From: an uncultured Elusimicrobiales bacterium
GTDB taxonomy: Bacteria > Elusimicrobiota > Elusimicrobia > Elusimicrobiales > Elusimicrobiaceae
Direction: 5' to 3'
Assembly (NCBI GenBank): GCA_934662565.1
Contig: CAKUKI010000005.1
Location: forward strand, 62,001-126,000
Length of the DNA stretch: 64,000 nt
Shown here: positions 1-6,167 of the stretch, piece after piece
How the letters are laid out: each line of letters opens with the position of its first letter
Numbering within the stretch: the stretch's first letter is position 1
The notes under the pieces: model-generated
Told to the model about the DNA's origin: nothing
Database searches by the model: none
The model's input: only the letters and a program-made list of their open reading frames with translations
Program-made: the position numbers and the translations under genes

Positions 1-130
1 CCGTATCATACGCCACATACGGCACCGGAAAATACGCAACCATTTTCATGGTATTTTTGGCCTTAGAAGGGGCGGCCCATACCGCCGTGGCGCATAATAC
101 ACCTACAAAAAACAGAAATAATTTTTTCAT
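1..130 (-). CDS. Exported protein, N-terminal part only
   Basis: This is the first 43 codons of a leftward gene that runs off the left edge of the window. The ATG at 130 is preceded by an AAGGGG ribosome binding site. The product starts with a clear signal peptide (MKKLFLFFVGVLCATAVWA, cleavage probably before APSK). The mature part then shows a 'MKMVAYFPVPYVAYDT' stretch. A similar pattern of Pro and Tyr after the signal peptide occurs in the exported protein at 4089-5321 (SFNPARFGQYERLKI), so the two may belong to one family of surface proteins. Both have an intergenic repeat array on their 5' side. No function can be assigned from the fragment. Confidence 0.7.
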   Translation of the reverse strand, partial: MKKLFLFFVGVLCATAVWAAPSKAKNTMKMVAYFPVPYVAYDT

Positions 131-392
131 AACCAGACCCCTTTTAGAAAGGTTTACTCCCTAAGCGGAAAAACGGGCAACCCCAACAAGGTTTTTCCGC
201 CGAGGGTGACAACTGGGGCACCCCCCAGCGCACGGACTCTTATTGATTATTATACTAAAAAATAAAAATTCTTCAAGTAAAAATAATCTTTTTTGGCTTT
301 TACCGCCCGGGGACGGGCGCACGCCCCGCAGAAAACAGTGCTTTTTTATGCTGTTTCGCTGTTGCTGTTTTTGCACCCCTTTGACGCCGTCT

Positions 393-481
393 ATAAAATT
401 TATTTTTAACGGAGTTATAAAGGCATTTTACTTGTCCGACCGTAGGGAGTTGTAAAATGCCCGGATAAAAATAAATTTTAT
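393..481. repeat. Nested perfect inverted repeat (cruciform-like)
   Basis: The outer arms are 393-408 and 466-481, a perfect 16-bp AT-rich inverted repeat (ATAAAATTTATTTTTA). Inside lie arms 422-431 and 452-461, a perfect 10-bp repeat (GGCATTTTAC / GTAAAATGCC). The two nested stems could form one long interrupted hairpin. The outer stem resembles the end of a miniature transposable element, but no second copy of the unit is seen in this window. Confidence 0.7.
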
Positions 482-507
482 GGCTTCCCGGGGTGCTAGC
501 CTTTTTG

Positions 508-537
508 CCTTCTTTTTCTGCAATGAGAAAAAGAAGG
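508..537. repeat. 12-bp perfect hairpin
   Basis: The arms CCTTCTTTTTCT (508-519) and AGAAAAAGAAGG (526-537) are perfectly complementary around a 6-nt loop. It lies just outside the nested inverted repeat. No T-run follows on either strand, so it is not an obvious terminator. Confidence 0.6.
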
Positions 538-592
538 GCGGGTTTGGGGCGCCGCCCCTGATAAAAAAGAATGGTATGCCCATTAAATGCAA

Positions 593-623
593 GCGGGGAA
601 CAAAAGTTTATTTTGTTCCCCGC
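593..623. repeat. Repeat hairpin H, copy 1
   Basis: The arms GCGGGGAACAAAA (593-605) and TTTTGTTCCCCGC (611-623) form a perfect 13-bp stem, flanked by a further AATGC/GCATT pairing. Other copies lie at 1523-1553, 5692-5722 and 5941-5970. The stem sequence differs between copies, while pairing is kept, and the conserved flank CTTACCA follows. It is always next to repeat S. Confidence 0.8.
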
Positions 624-656
624 GCATTAAAATCCCCGCTTACCACCAGTTGTTTT

Positions 657-826
657 GCCGTTATTCCTTGGTGTTTCCGTTTCGTGCCAGTACAAGAGTG
701 AGTGTTCGCAGGCTGTTTTTTCAGATTTGCGCCGTATGGGCGGGCCTTAGTTTGGGCGCAGTGTGGACGCACGCCACTCTAGCCCAAAGGGACCGACCAG
801 ACGGCCAAATGTGGAAAAATGTTGCC
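657..826. repeat. Structured intergenic repeat S, copy 1
   Basis: The unit begins with GCCGTTATTCCTTGG and contains an imperfect long hairpin at about 725-810. The stems, from outside to inside, are ATTTG/CAAAT, GCCGT/ACGGC, TTTGGGC/GCCCAAA and an apical GTGG/CCAC. Copies 2 (5510-5680) and 3 (5761-5925) keep the same layout. The IS200 element interrupts the junction between this copy and the next H hairpin. Confidence 0.75.
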
Positions 827-910
827 CATCAAATAAATATCCCCCGGCGTAGCCGGGGGTTTTGCATTTGCGGGCATAGCCCTTCTTTACCAGCTCCTAC
901 AAATGTAGCC

Positions 911-1387
911 TTAACAACTCTTTCTCTTGCTTTTCCCCAACACTCCATCCAGTCCGTCATAAAACGGAAGCGGGTTTTCTATTCTGTCAGTTTTTAATTG
1001 GTTTTCTATATATTCTTTTATCTTCTTGGTATTCTTCCCTACTGTATCCACATAGTACCCTCTACACCAAAAATTCCTATTCCCATACCGATATTTTAGA
1101 TTTCCCCATTTTTCAAATATCATTAAGCTACTCTTGCCTTTGAGATACCCCATGAACCCTGATACACTTATGCTAGGAGGAATACGAACCAGCATGTGGA
1201 TATGGTCCGGGCAGACCTCTGCCTCTAGTATCTCTATTTTCTTCCATTCGCAAAGTTGTCTCAAGATTTTGCCTATTTCACTCTTTTTTTCTTTATAAAA
1301 TATTTGTCTTCTATATTTCGGCGCAAATACGATATGATACTTGCAGTTCCAAGTGGTATGTGATAGATTATTGATGTCATTGACCAT
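911..1387 (-). CDS. tnpA: IS200-family Y1 transposase (TnpA)
   Basis: The 158-residue product is the usual size for a TnpA of IS200. It has the HUH motif (DHIHMLVRIPP, about residue 65) and a C-terminal YVDTVGKNTKKIKEYIENQ helix with the catalytic tyrosine. It performs single-strand transposition of the element. The chosen ATG (1387) has a strong AAGGAG site at 1396-1402. That site is paired in the predicted mRNA leader with an upstream CTCCTTGTGT (see the leader hairpin), so translation is probably kept low. A longer in-frame reading upstream crosses this leader and is not credible. No tnpB or IscB partner is present. Confidence 0.93.
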   Translation of the reverse strand: MVNDINNLSHTTWNCKYHIVFAPKYRRQIFYKEKKSEIGKILRQLCEWKKIEILEAEVCPDHIHMLVRIPPSISVSGFMGYLKGKSSLMIFEKWGNLKYRYGNRNFWCRGYYVDTVGKNTKKIKEYIENQLKTDRIENPLPFYDGLDGVLGKSKRKSC

Positions 1388-1395
1388 AACAATGA

Positions 1396-1463
1396 CCTCC
1401 TTGTGTATTAAATTACCTGTTGCAGCAGGTAATTTAAGTTTAACACAAGGAGTTTTTATTTCC
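1396..1463 (-). promoter_or_regulatory. tnpA leader hairpin hiding the ribosome binding site
   Basis: On the minus strand CTCCTTGTGT pairs with ACACAAGGAG, which contains the tnpA Shine-Dalgarno. Between them TTAAATTACCTG and CAGGTAATTTAA form the upper stem (arms 1411-1419 and 1426-1434, loop of 6 nt). A leader hairpin that hides the ribosome binding site is known to repress IS200 tnpA translation, so the same is inferred here. Confidence 0.75.
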
Positions 1464-1522
1464 CAACGGTAAACCTGAGTAGCACCCCCGGCATAGCCGG
1501 GGGTTTCAAAAACACAACGCAA

Positions 1523-1553
1523 ACAAGGGGAAAAATGTTATTTTTCCCCTTGT
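1523..1553. repeat. Repeat hairpin H, copy 2
   Basis: The arms ACAAGGGGAAAAAT (1523-1536) and ATTTTTCCCCTTGT (1540-1553) form a perfect 14-bp stem with a GTT loop, flanked by AACGC/GCGTT pairing. It is identical to the copy at 5692-5722. It sits between the IS200 right hairpin and the 3' end of era, and the flank CTTACCAACAGTTG runs up to the era stop codon. Confidence 0.8.
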
Positions 1554-1585
1554 GCGTTAAGAACTAAACTTACCAACAGTTGTTA

Positions 1586-2488
1586 TTACCTTACAATGTA
1601 GCCAAAGCGCTCCAATAGTTGACTATCATTCCTCCACTCCGGCGACACCACCACCGTCAACTCCAGCCGATACTTGCGCCCCAAAAACTCCACAATGCGC
1701 TTTTGGGCCCGCGTGCGCAGCTCTGCAATTGCCGCGCCGCCTTTGCCGATAATAATGGGCTTTTGGCTTTCCCTTTCCACATGAATAATGGCGCGGATGT
1801 AGTTTTTATCCCCCAAATCTTCCGTAAATTTTTCCACCTCTACAAAGGTGCTATAAGGAATTTCCTTTTTATATAACAGAAAAATCTGCTCACGGATGAA
1901 CTCCGCCACATAAAAGCGCTCCCAGCGGTCCGTCCATTGTCCGGCCGGAAAATACGCCGGGCTTTGCGGCATAGCGGCAATAACCGCCTGTTTCAGTTCG
2001 TCCACGCCTTTGCCTTCGGCCGCGCAGATACAAAATGTTTTTTCAATTTTCAAATCTTTGCGTACGGCGGCTTCCAATTGCGCCAAGTGCGCGGGGTCTT
2101 TAACCAAATCCGTTTTATTAATAACCAAAAAAACAGGACAAAAAACTTTTTTGATTTTTTCCACCAGCCCCGCATTTGGCGCATAAGGGGCGGCGGCATC
2201 TAACATAAAAATTACCAAATCGGCTTCCTCGCTCACGGCGCGGTCCACGGCGCTAAGCATAGTTTGCTGAAGCTTATACCGCGGGTCCAAAAAACCGGGC
2301 GTATCCACAAATACCACTTGGTAGCCGTCCCCCTCGCTAATGGCCAAAATGTTTTGGCGCGTAGTTTGGGGTTTATTAGTGACGGGCGACAACAGCCCCC
2401 CCGCCAAATGATTCAGCAGCGTGGATTTACCCGCATTGGGCAACCCCGCCAAAACCGCAAAACCGCTATGAAAGTTTTTTTCGTCCAT
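1586..2488 (-). CDS. era: GTPase Era
   Basis: The 300-residue product is a full-length Era, the GTPase that binds the 3' end of 16S rRNA during 30S maturation. Visible motifs are the P-loop GLPNAGKS (15-22), switch TT, DTPG (62-65) and NKTD (124-127). The C-terminal KH domain has IIIGKGGAAIAELRTRA. The ATG at 2488 gives an N-terminus that lines up with known Era proteins; a TTG 21 codons upstream is possible but less likely. There is no ribosome binding site before this ATG, but TACAAT lies exactly 6 nt upstream, which fits a leaderless transcript. The gene is divergent from the ATP-grasp gene. Confidence 0.95.
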   Translation of the reverse strand: MDEKNFHSGFAVLAGLPNAGKSTLLNHLAGGLLSPVTNKPQTTRQNILAISEGDGYQVVFVDTPGFLDPRYKLQQTMLSAVDRAVSEEADLVIFMLDAAAPYAPNAGLVEKIKKVFCPVFLVINKTDLVKDPAHLAQLEAAVRKDLKIEKTFCICAAEGKGVDELKQAVIAAMPQSPAYFPAGQWTDRWERFYVAEFIREQIFLLYKKEIPYSTFVEVEKFTEDLGDKNYIRAIIHVERESQKPIIIGKGGAAIAELRTRAQKRIVEFLGRKYRLELTVVVSPEWRNDSQLLERFGYIVR

Positions 2489-2494
2489 AAATGT

Positions 2495-2500
2495 ATTGTA
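2495..2500 (-). promoter_or_regulatory. Putative -10 box of leaderless era
   Basis: TACAAT on the minus strand ends 6 nt before the era ATG, so transcription would start at or next to the start codon. The same spacing occurs before five other genes in the window. No clear -35 is seen. Confidence 0.45.
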
Positions 2501-2630
2501 CTTGTTTTTGGGGGATTCGTCATTAATGTTAGAAAAAAACTGCGTATGCAAGTTTGTTTTTTATATAATTTTAAGGTAAAGCGCGTTGCCGGCCAACCGC
2601 CGTGCAGAACGCGCAAAAGCGGAGTAAAAA

Positions 2631-3872
2631 ATGGCACATAAAGTTTGGATTTTGAACCTTGACGATTTTGTTTTTAAGGGCAAAGCGCTGGAGGCCCTAA
2701 AAACCCATTCGCTTAAATATATACAGCTCTTAAAATCGGGGGATTTTTGCGTATTATCCCCCCTCATCCACCGTGACCAAGCCTTCTTGGACTATATGGC
2801 CCGCATCAAAAAAATGGAACATAAAAATTGGGTCTTTTTACCCAAGGAACAACGGCCGGATGAAAGTTTGGTGGCGGCCATTTCGCGCGACAAAGAACTG
2901 CTTGAAAAACTGCACCGCCTGTGCGCCATGGACTATGTGGTCATTCCGCTCATTTACACCAAAGAATTTGGGCATTTAAGCTGGTTGTGTGAAAACAAAC
3001 TGCTCAACAATTCTATTGCCGTGCAAGAAGCCAACAATAAATTGGTATTTAAGGAACTGTGCAAAAAATTTGGCATACCCACTATTGCGCCGGTGTACGA
3101 AGCCGGCATGAACAAAATGCCCCGCATTTTAGCCACCCTAAACCCGCAGGAAACATACCTTTTACGCAGGCCGTTTTCGGCCGGAGGTTATGGCAACATT
3201 AAAGGCAATTTGGTGGATTTGCTGCCCCTCATCAAACAAGAACATAAAGAGGCCGATTTTTATTTGGAGCGTTATAAAGAAATTTATAAAACGCTGGGTT
3301 CTTTGTGTATGTTAAAAGATGATGAAGTTTCTTTTGTGGGGATAGACAGCCAACTGATTCATAAAGAAGCATGGGAGGGGTGTTCTTTCCCCTTTCAGCG
3401 TTTGCCTAAAGGATTATTGGACGAAATACGCGAAAAATCCTTAATGTTGGCCTGTTATTATTACGGCAAAGGCGTACGCGGGCAGATTAATATAGATTGG
3501 GCCATACGCAAAAAAGACGGCGAATTAAAACTCCGCGCGCTGGAGTGCAACTCCCGCTATAACGGGTTTGGGCTCTGCTTGCGTTTGGCATCCACCGTGT
3601 ACGGCATCAACCGGCGGGATTTGCATTTTTATTTGGATACCAAAATGCGCTTTGCCCCCAAGTGGACTACCCAAAAATTAATTGACGAATTGGACAAAAT
3701 CAACGCCGCACTGCCTTTTAAGGGCGGGGTGGTGCTTACCTCCGGCGTGGAAGACGGCAAAGCGGGGTTTTGTTTTATAGCCACCAACGCGCAAAACTTG
3801 GCCGCACTGCGTAAAGAGTTTAAGCGCCACATTACCGGCCTTACGGAGCGCCCCACCAAAGACTGGGACTAA
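2631..3872 (+). CDS. ATP-grasp family ligase
   Basis: The 413-residue protein looks like a stand-alone ATP-grasp enzyme, which would join a carboxylate to an amine using ATP. Supporting features are LVFKELCKKFGIPTIAP at the start of the ATP-grasp N-lobe (about residue 140) and a glycine-rich LLRRPFSAGGYGN loop (about 180). The metal-binding segment ALECNSRYNGFG (about 303-314) has the Glu/Asn/Arg set. The N-terminal 130 residues look like a pre-ATP-grasp domain. It is reminiscent of PGM1-type peptide ligases, but the substrate is unknown. The ATG is preceded by GGAG. It is transcribed alone and ends at a terminator (3912-3936). Confidence 0.7.
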   Translation: MAHKVWILNLDDFVFKGKALEALKTHSLKYIQLLKSGDFCVLSPLIHRDQAFLDYMARIKKMEHKNWVFLPKEQRPDESLVAAISRDKELLEKLHRLCAMDYVVIPLIYTKEFGHLSWLCENKLLNNSIAVQEANNKLVFKELCKKFGIPTIAPVYEAGMNKMPRILATLNPQETYLLRRPFSAGGYGNIKGNLVDLLPLIKQEHKEADFYLERYKEIYKTLGSLCMLKDDEVSFVGIDSQLIHKEAWEGCSFPFQRLPKGLLDEIREKSLMLACYYYGKGVRGQINIDWAIRKKDGELKLRALECNSRYNGFGLCLRLASTVYGINRRDLHFYLDTKMRFAPKWTTQKLIDELDKINAALPFKGGVVLTSGVEDGKAGFCFIATNAQNLAALRKEFKRHITGLTERPTKDWD

Positions 3873-3911
3873 CCCTATCGGGCGCGTGTGCGTTTCATTT
3901 TACAACCGCCA

Positions 3912-3941
3912 ACGGAGCCGATTGGATAGGCTCCGTTTTTT
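3912..3941 (+). terminator. Rho-independent terminator after the ATP-grasp gene
   Basis: ACGGAGCC (3912-3919) pairs with GGCTCCGT (3929-3936), followed by a run of T. Confidence 0.85.
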
Positions 3942-4020
3942 ATGGGCCGGAAAAAGGCCTGCTTGCCGGAAAGGCCGCCAACCACCGCGGCAGAGGAATG
4001 TTTTGCTTTGCGCATAAAAC

Positions 4021-4054
4021 AAAAACCCCGAGGATATAAAACAATATCCTCGGG
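4021..4054 (-). terminator. Rho-independent terminator of the exported-protein gene
   Basis: CCCGAGGATAT (4027-4037) pairs with ATATCCTCGGG (4044-4054). On the minus strand the stem is followed by TTTTT. A second small hairpin (AGTGCTTT/AAAGCACT) lies between it and the stop codon at 4089. Confidence 0.85.
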
Positions 4055-4088
4055 TGACAGGAAGTGCTTTATAAAAAGCACTCACAAA

Positions 4089-5321
4089 TTATTCACATTT
4101 ATACGGGCGCCCATGCATCAGCACAGTCACATTGCAATTGCCCGAAGCACTTGGCGTATTATTAACTGCCGTAATACACCAACTCCTAGTGGTAGAATCG
4201 TAAGTAGGGCGTTTTCCACTCTGTAAACAACTGGGAGTAAAACAAAATATATCACTCGGATTGAAAACAATTTCCCCTTTTGTACTGCAAGCCCCTCCGG
4301 CTGCTGCTTGGTGGTCCACACGGTAGTTTTTTTCTTGCAATTTTTGTGCAATGCTGATAGGGTTTAGAAAATTCTGTGAACAAAAAGAGGTATAATCGGC
4401 TAAATTACAACGCTGAGAATAAGAAGGGAATCTAACCACTTCTTCGTAATCTATTTGCACCTCTCCCTGTAAAACATATTTATAGCCGCAGGGATTGCTC
4501 ACTTCTTCACAAGTACAGGTGGAGGGATTTAACTTATAGGTAATTTTACCGCTTTTCCCATTGGGGCATGCTTTATCGGGGCAAGTTTTGTTGCAATTTG
4601 CAGTGCCTTTCAAGGCTAGTACATATACCGTGTCCCCGCCGCGGTCCGCATATCTGACCGTTTTGCGTTCTTCCCATTTTAGGGTGCCGTTCGTCGGGCC
4701 GCCCCCTTGGCTGGGCAGCGTAATCCAGTTGCCCGCCAAACGCAACGGCGTACTGGGAGAGGATACATTCCTAAAAGAATAACTCCCGTTCCCCGTCACA
4801 TTTAGCTTGCCTTGAATGGTGGCATACACCGCTTCCAAACGCAAAATATCAGCCGCGGTGGTAATTTGGTTAATGCGGCTGGACGGCGCGGACGAATAGC
4901 CGCTGGGGGCTACAAAGCGCGCACTGCCTTCTTGAAATTTTACATTTAATGCGCCTGTATCGGTAGAGTTCACGCAGGACTCCAGCGAGCTAAAACATGT
5001 GCTGGGGAAATCCAGCGTGGGGGTACTCGGAAAACTAGAACCCCAAGAGCTATACCCTCTGGCGGCATCTAATTTAAGAATATCGTAAGCCAAGCGCCCT
5101 TGCCCGCTGGACGGCGTTTGCGTCAGCGTGACCGTACCGGCCGCGTTAACCCGCATAGATTGGGCCGAAAGCCCGCCTTTCAATGTGGCTTGTTCTGATA
5201 TTTTTAAGCGTTCATACTGCCCAAAACGCGCCGGATTGAAACTTACGGATTGGATGACTTCCGCTTGCGCGGAAACGCAAACCAATAAAAACGACAATCC
5301 TGTCAAAATTGTTTTTTTCAT
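4089..5321 (-). CDS. Cysteine-rich exported protein, function unknown
   Basis: The 410-residue product starts with a signal peptide (MKKTILTGLSFLLVCVSAQA, cleavage before EVIQ) and is probably exposed on the cell surface or in the periplasm. The first half is Ser/Thr/Gly-rich with beta-type sequence ('GQYERLKISEQATLKGGLS'). The second half has many cysteines in a pattern such as CNKTCPDKACPNGKSG...CTCEEVSNPCG, which suggests disulfide-bonded small domains. The ATG at 5321 was preferred over upstream starts because it gives the signal peptide and has AAGGAAAAGAG in front. I do not recognise the family. A repeat array occupies its upstream region, as for the partial gene at 1-130. Confidence 0.75.
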   Translation of the reverse strand: MKKTILTGLSFLLVCVSAQAEVIQSVSFNPARFGQYERLKISEQATLKGGLSAQSMRVNAAGTVTLTQTPSSGQGRLAYDILKLDAARGYSSWGSSFPSTPTLDFPSTCFSSLESCVNSTDTGALNVKFQEGSARFVAPSGYSSAPSSRINQITTAADILRLEAVYATIQGKLNVTGNGSYSFRNVSSPSTPLRLAGNWITLPSQGGGPTNGTLKWEERKTVRYADRGGDTVYVLALKGTANCNKTCPDKACPNGKSGKITYKLNPSTCTCEEVSNPCGYKYVLQGEVQIDYEEVVRFPSYSQRCNLADYTSFCSQNFLNPISIAQKLQEKNYRVDHQAAAGGACSTKGEIVFNPSDIFCFTPSCLQSGKRPTYDSTTRSWCITAVNNTPSASGNCNVTVLMHGRPYKCE

Positions 5322-5509
5322 ACTCTTTTCCTTGGCAAGATAATGGCCCAAACTAGCTCTTAATAGTGTTTTCACAATACCACAATACCCCGCCACTCTA
5401 TCAATCTAAAACACACTATATCAAAAAAAAAAAACAAAAGCAAGGTATATCTAGTTTAAGTTTCCAACCCGTCTTGTTTTATAGCAGGGAGAAAGTAGCC
5501 AAGAGATTT

Positions 5510-5680
5510 GCCGTTCTTCCTTGGCGTTGCCGTTGCGTGCTGGTACAAGAGCCAGTGCTTGTAGGCTGTTTTTTCAGATTTGCGCCGTATGGGCGGGCCT
5601 TAGTTTGGGCGCAGTGTGGCTCAATGCCACATAAGCCCAAAGGGACCGCTCAGACGGCCAAATATGGAAAAATGTGGCCC
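5510..5680. repeat. Structured intergenic repeat S, copy 2
   Basis: This copy starts with GCCGTTCTTCCTTGG and is the closest match to copy 1, with a long identical core around 5571-5618. The hairpin core is 5578-5663 with stems ATTTG/CAAAT, GCCGT/ACGGC, TTTGGGC/GCCCAAA and TGTGG/CCACA. Confidence 0.8.
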
Positions 5681-5691
5681 GTTAAACGCAA

Positions 5692-5722
5692 ACAAGGGGA
5701 AAAATGTTATTTTTCCCCTTGT
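5692..5722. repeat. Repeat hairpin H, copy 3
   Basis: The perfect 14-bp stem ACAAGGGGAAAAAT/ATTTTTCCCCTTGT with a GTT loop is identical to the copy at 1523-1553, and again is flanked by AACGC/GCGTT and followed by CTTACCA. Confidence 0.8.
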
Positions 5723-5760
5723 GCGTTAATCTCTAAGCTTACCAAATGCCGCCCCCCGTT

Positions 5761-5925
5761 GCCGTTCTTCCTTGGCGTTGCCGTGCAGAGCAGTACAAGA
5801 ATAATTGTTCGTAGCATGATTTTTCAAATTTAAGAAGATTTTGCGCCGCTAGTTTAGGCGCGGTGTAGCGCTAGCTACATAAGCCTAAAGGCGGTGCAAA
5901 AGGGCTTAAATTTGGAAAATGGTTT
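5761..5925. repeat. Structured intergenic repeat S, copy 3 (diverged)
   Basis: This copy starts with GCCGTTCTTCCTTGG but its core (5825-5914) has diverged. The outer stem is CAAATTTAAG/CTTAAATTTG, followed by TTTTGC/GCAAAA, CCGC/GCGG, TTTAGGC/GCCTAAA and TGTAG/CTACA. Compared with copy 2 the changes GG-to-AG/CT and G-to-A/T occur on both arms together, so the stems are kept by compensatory change. Confidence 0.75.
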
Positions 5926-5940
5926 GCCCGCTAAATGCGA

Positions 5941-5970
5941 ACGGGGAACAAAATGTTATTTTGTTCCCCG
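5941..5970. repeat. Repeat hairpin H, copy 4
   Basis: CGGGGAACAAAAT (5942-5954) pairs perfectly with ATTTTGTTCCCCG (5958-5970) around a GTT loop, with AATGC/GCATT outside. It matches the copy at 593-623 in sequence. Confidence 0.8.
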
Positions 5971-6007
5971 CGCATTGAAAACCCTGCTTACCACCAGCCG
6001 TAAACAT

Positions 6008-6053
6008 AAAAAGCGGGGAGAGGGTTAGAGCAGCAACTCTTCCCCCCTCCCCG
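6008..6053 (-). terminator. Rho-independent terminator of tig
   Basis: On the minus strand CGGGGAGGGGGGAAGAG pairs with CTCTAACCCTCTCCCCG around a 6-nt loop and is followed by CTTTTTA. A second stem (ACGGCCCCGC/GCGGGGCCGT, 6119-6150) lies between it and the tig stop codon but has no T-run. Confidence 0.8.
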
Positions 6054-6167
6054 TTGAGGTTAAACCAATCGTCCTAGGCACGCCTAAAACGTTGGCACTA
6101 CACAAATTTACAGATACCACGGCCCCGCATAATATGCCTAGCGGGGCCGTAAGCTAACTAGCGTAAA

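Larger units (their letters stand above)
131..834. other. Gene-poor stretch rich in inverted repeats
   Basis: No convincing gene is visible in these roughly 700 bases; the open frames present are short, lack start signals and run through palindromes. The stretch holds a nested inverted repeat (393-481), a 12-bp hairpin with arms 508-519 and 526-537, a GC hairpin-type repeat H (593-623) and one copy of the structured repeat S (657-826). It ends at the left side of the IS200 element. Confidence 0.75.
835..1515 (-). mobile_element. IS200-type insertion sequence
   Basis: The element contains a single Y1 transposase gene (911-1387) and carries matching subterminal hairpins at both ends. The left one is CCCCCGGC-GTA-GCCGGGGG (about 841-859) and the right one CCCCCGGC-ATA-GCCGGGGG (about 1486-1504). 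There are no terminal inverted repeats or target duplication, as expected of the IS200/IS605 family. Since tnpA reads leftward, the IS left end is at the higher coordinate. Comparison with the uninterrupted S-H junction near 5680-5692 places the ends near 835 and 1515; the exact bases are uncertain by several nucleotides. Confidence 0.85.
5322..6007. other. Gene-free repeat array upstream of the exported-protein gene
   Basis: This interval holds no credible gene. It contains a poly-A tract near 5419-5430, two S units (5510-5680 and 5761-5925) and two H hairpins (5692-5722 and 5941-5970), in the order S-H-S-H. It continues to the terminator of trigger factor. Confidence 0.75.

Noticed and set aside
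161..997. Several short open frames in the left gene-poor region
   Set aside because: They run through palindromes and repeat S/H units, have no ribosome binding sites, and change frame between repeat copies.
2489..2551. Extended Era start at an upstream TTG
   Set aside because: The extension has no similarity to Era proteins, and the ATG at 2488 gives the expected N-terminus and has a -10 box 6 nt upstream.
5366..5833. A 155-codon open frame across repeat copy 2
   Set aside because: It crosses a poly-A tract, an S unit and an H hairpin; the corresponding frame is not kept in the other copies, so the repeats are not protein-coding.
5419..5970. Possible CRISPR array because of repeated units
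   Set aside because: The units are about 170 nt long, structured, few in number and diverged, with no regular spacers and no cas genes.
6119..6150. Second terminator hairpin after tig
   Set aside because: The stem is strong but no T-run follows on the minus strand; the hairpin at 6008-6053 is the better terminator.
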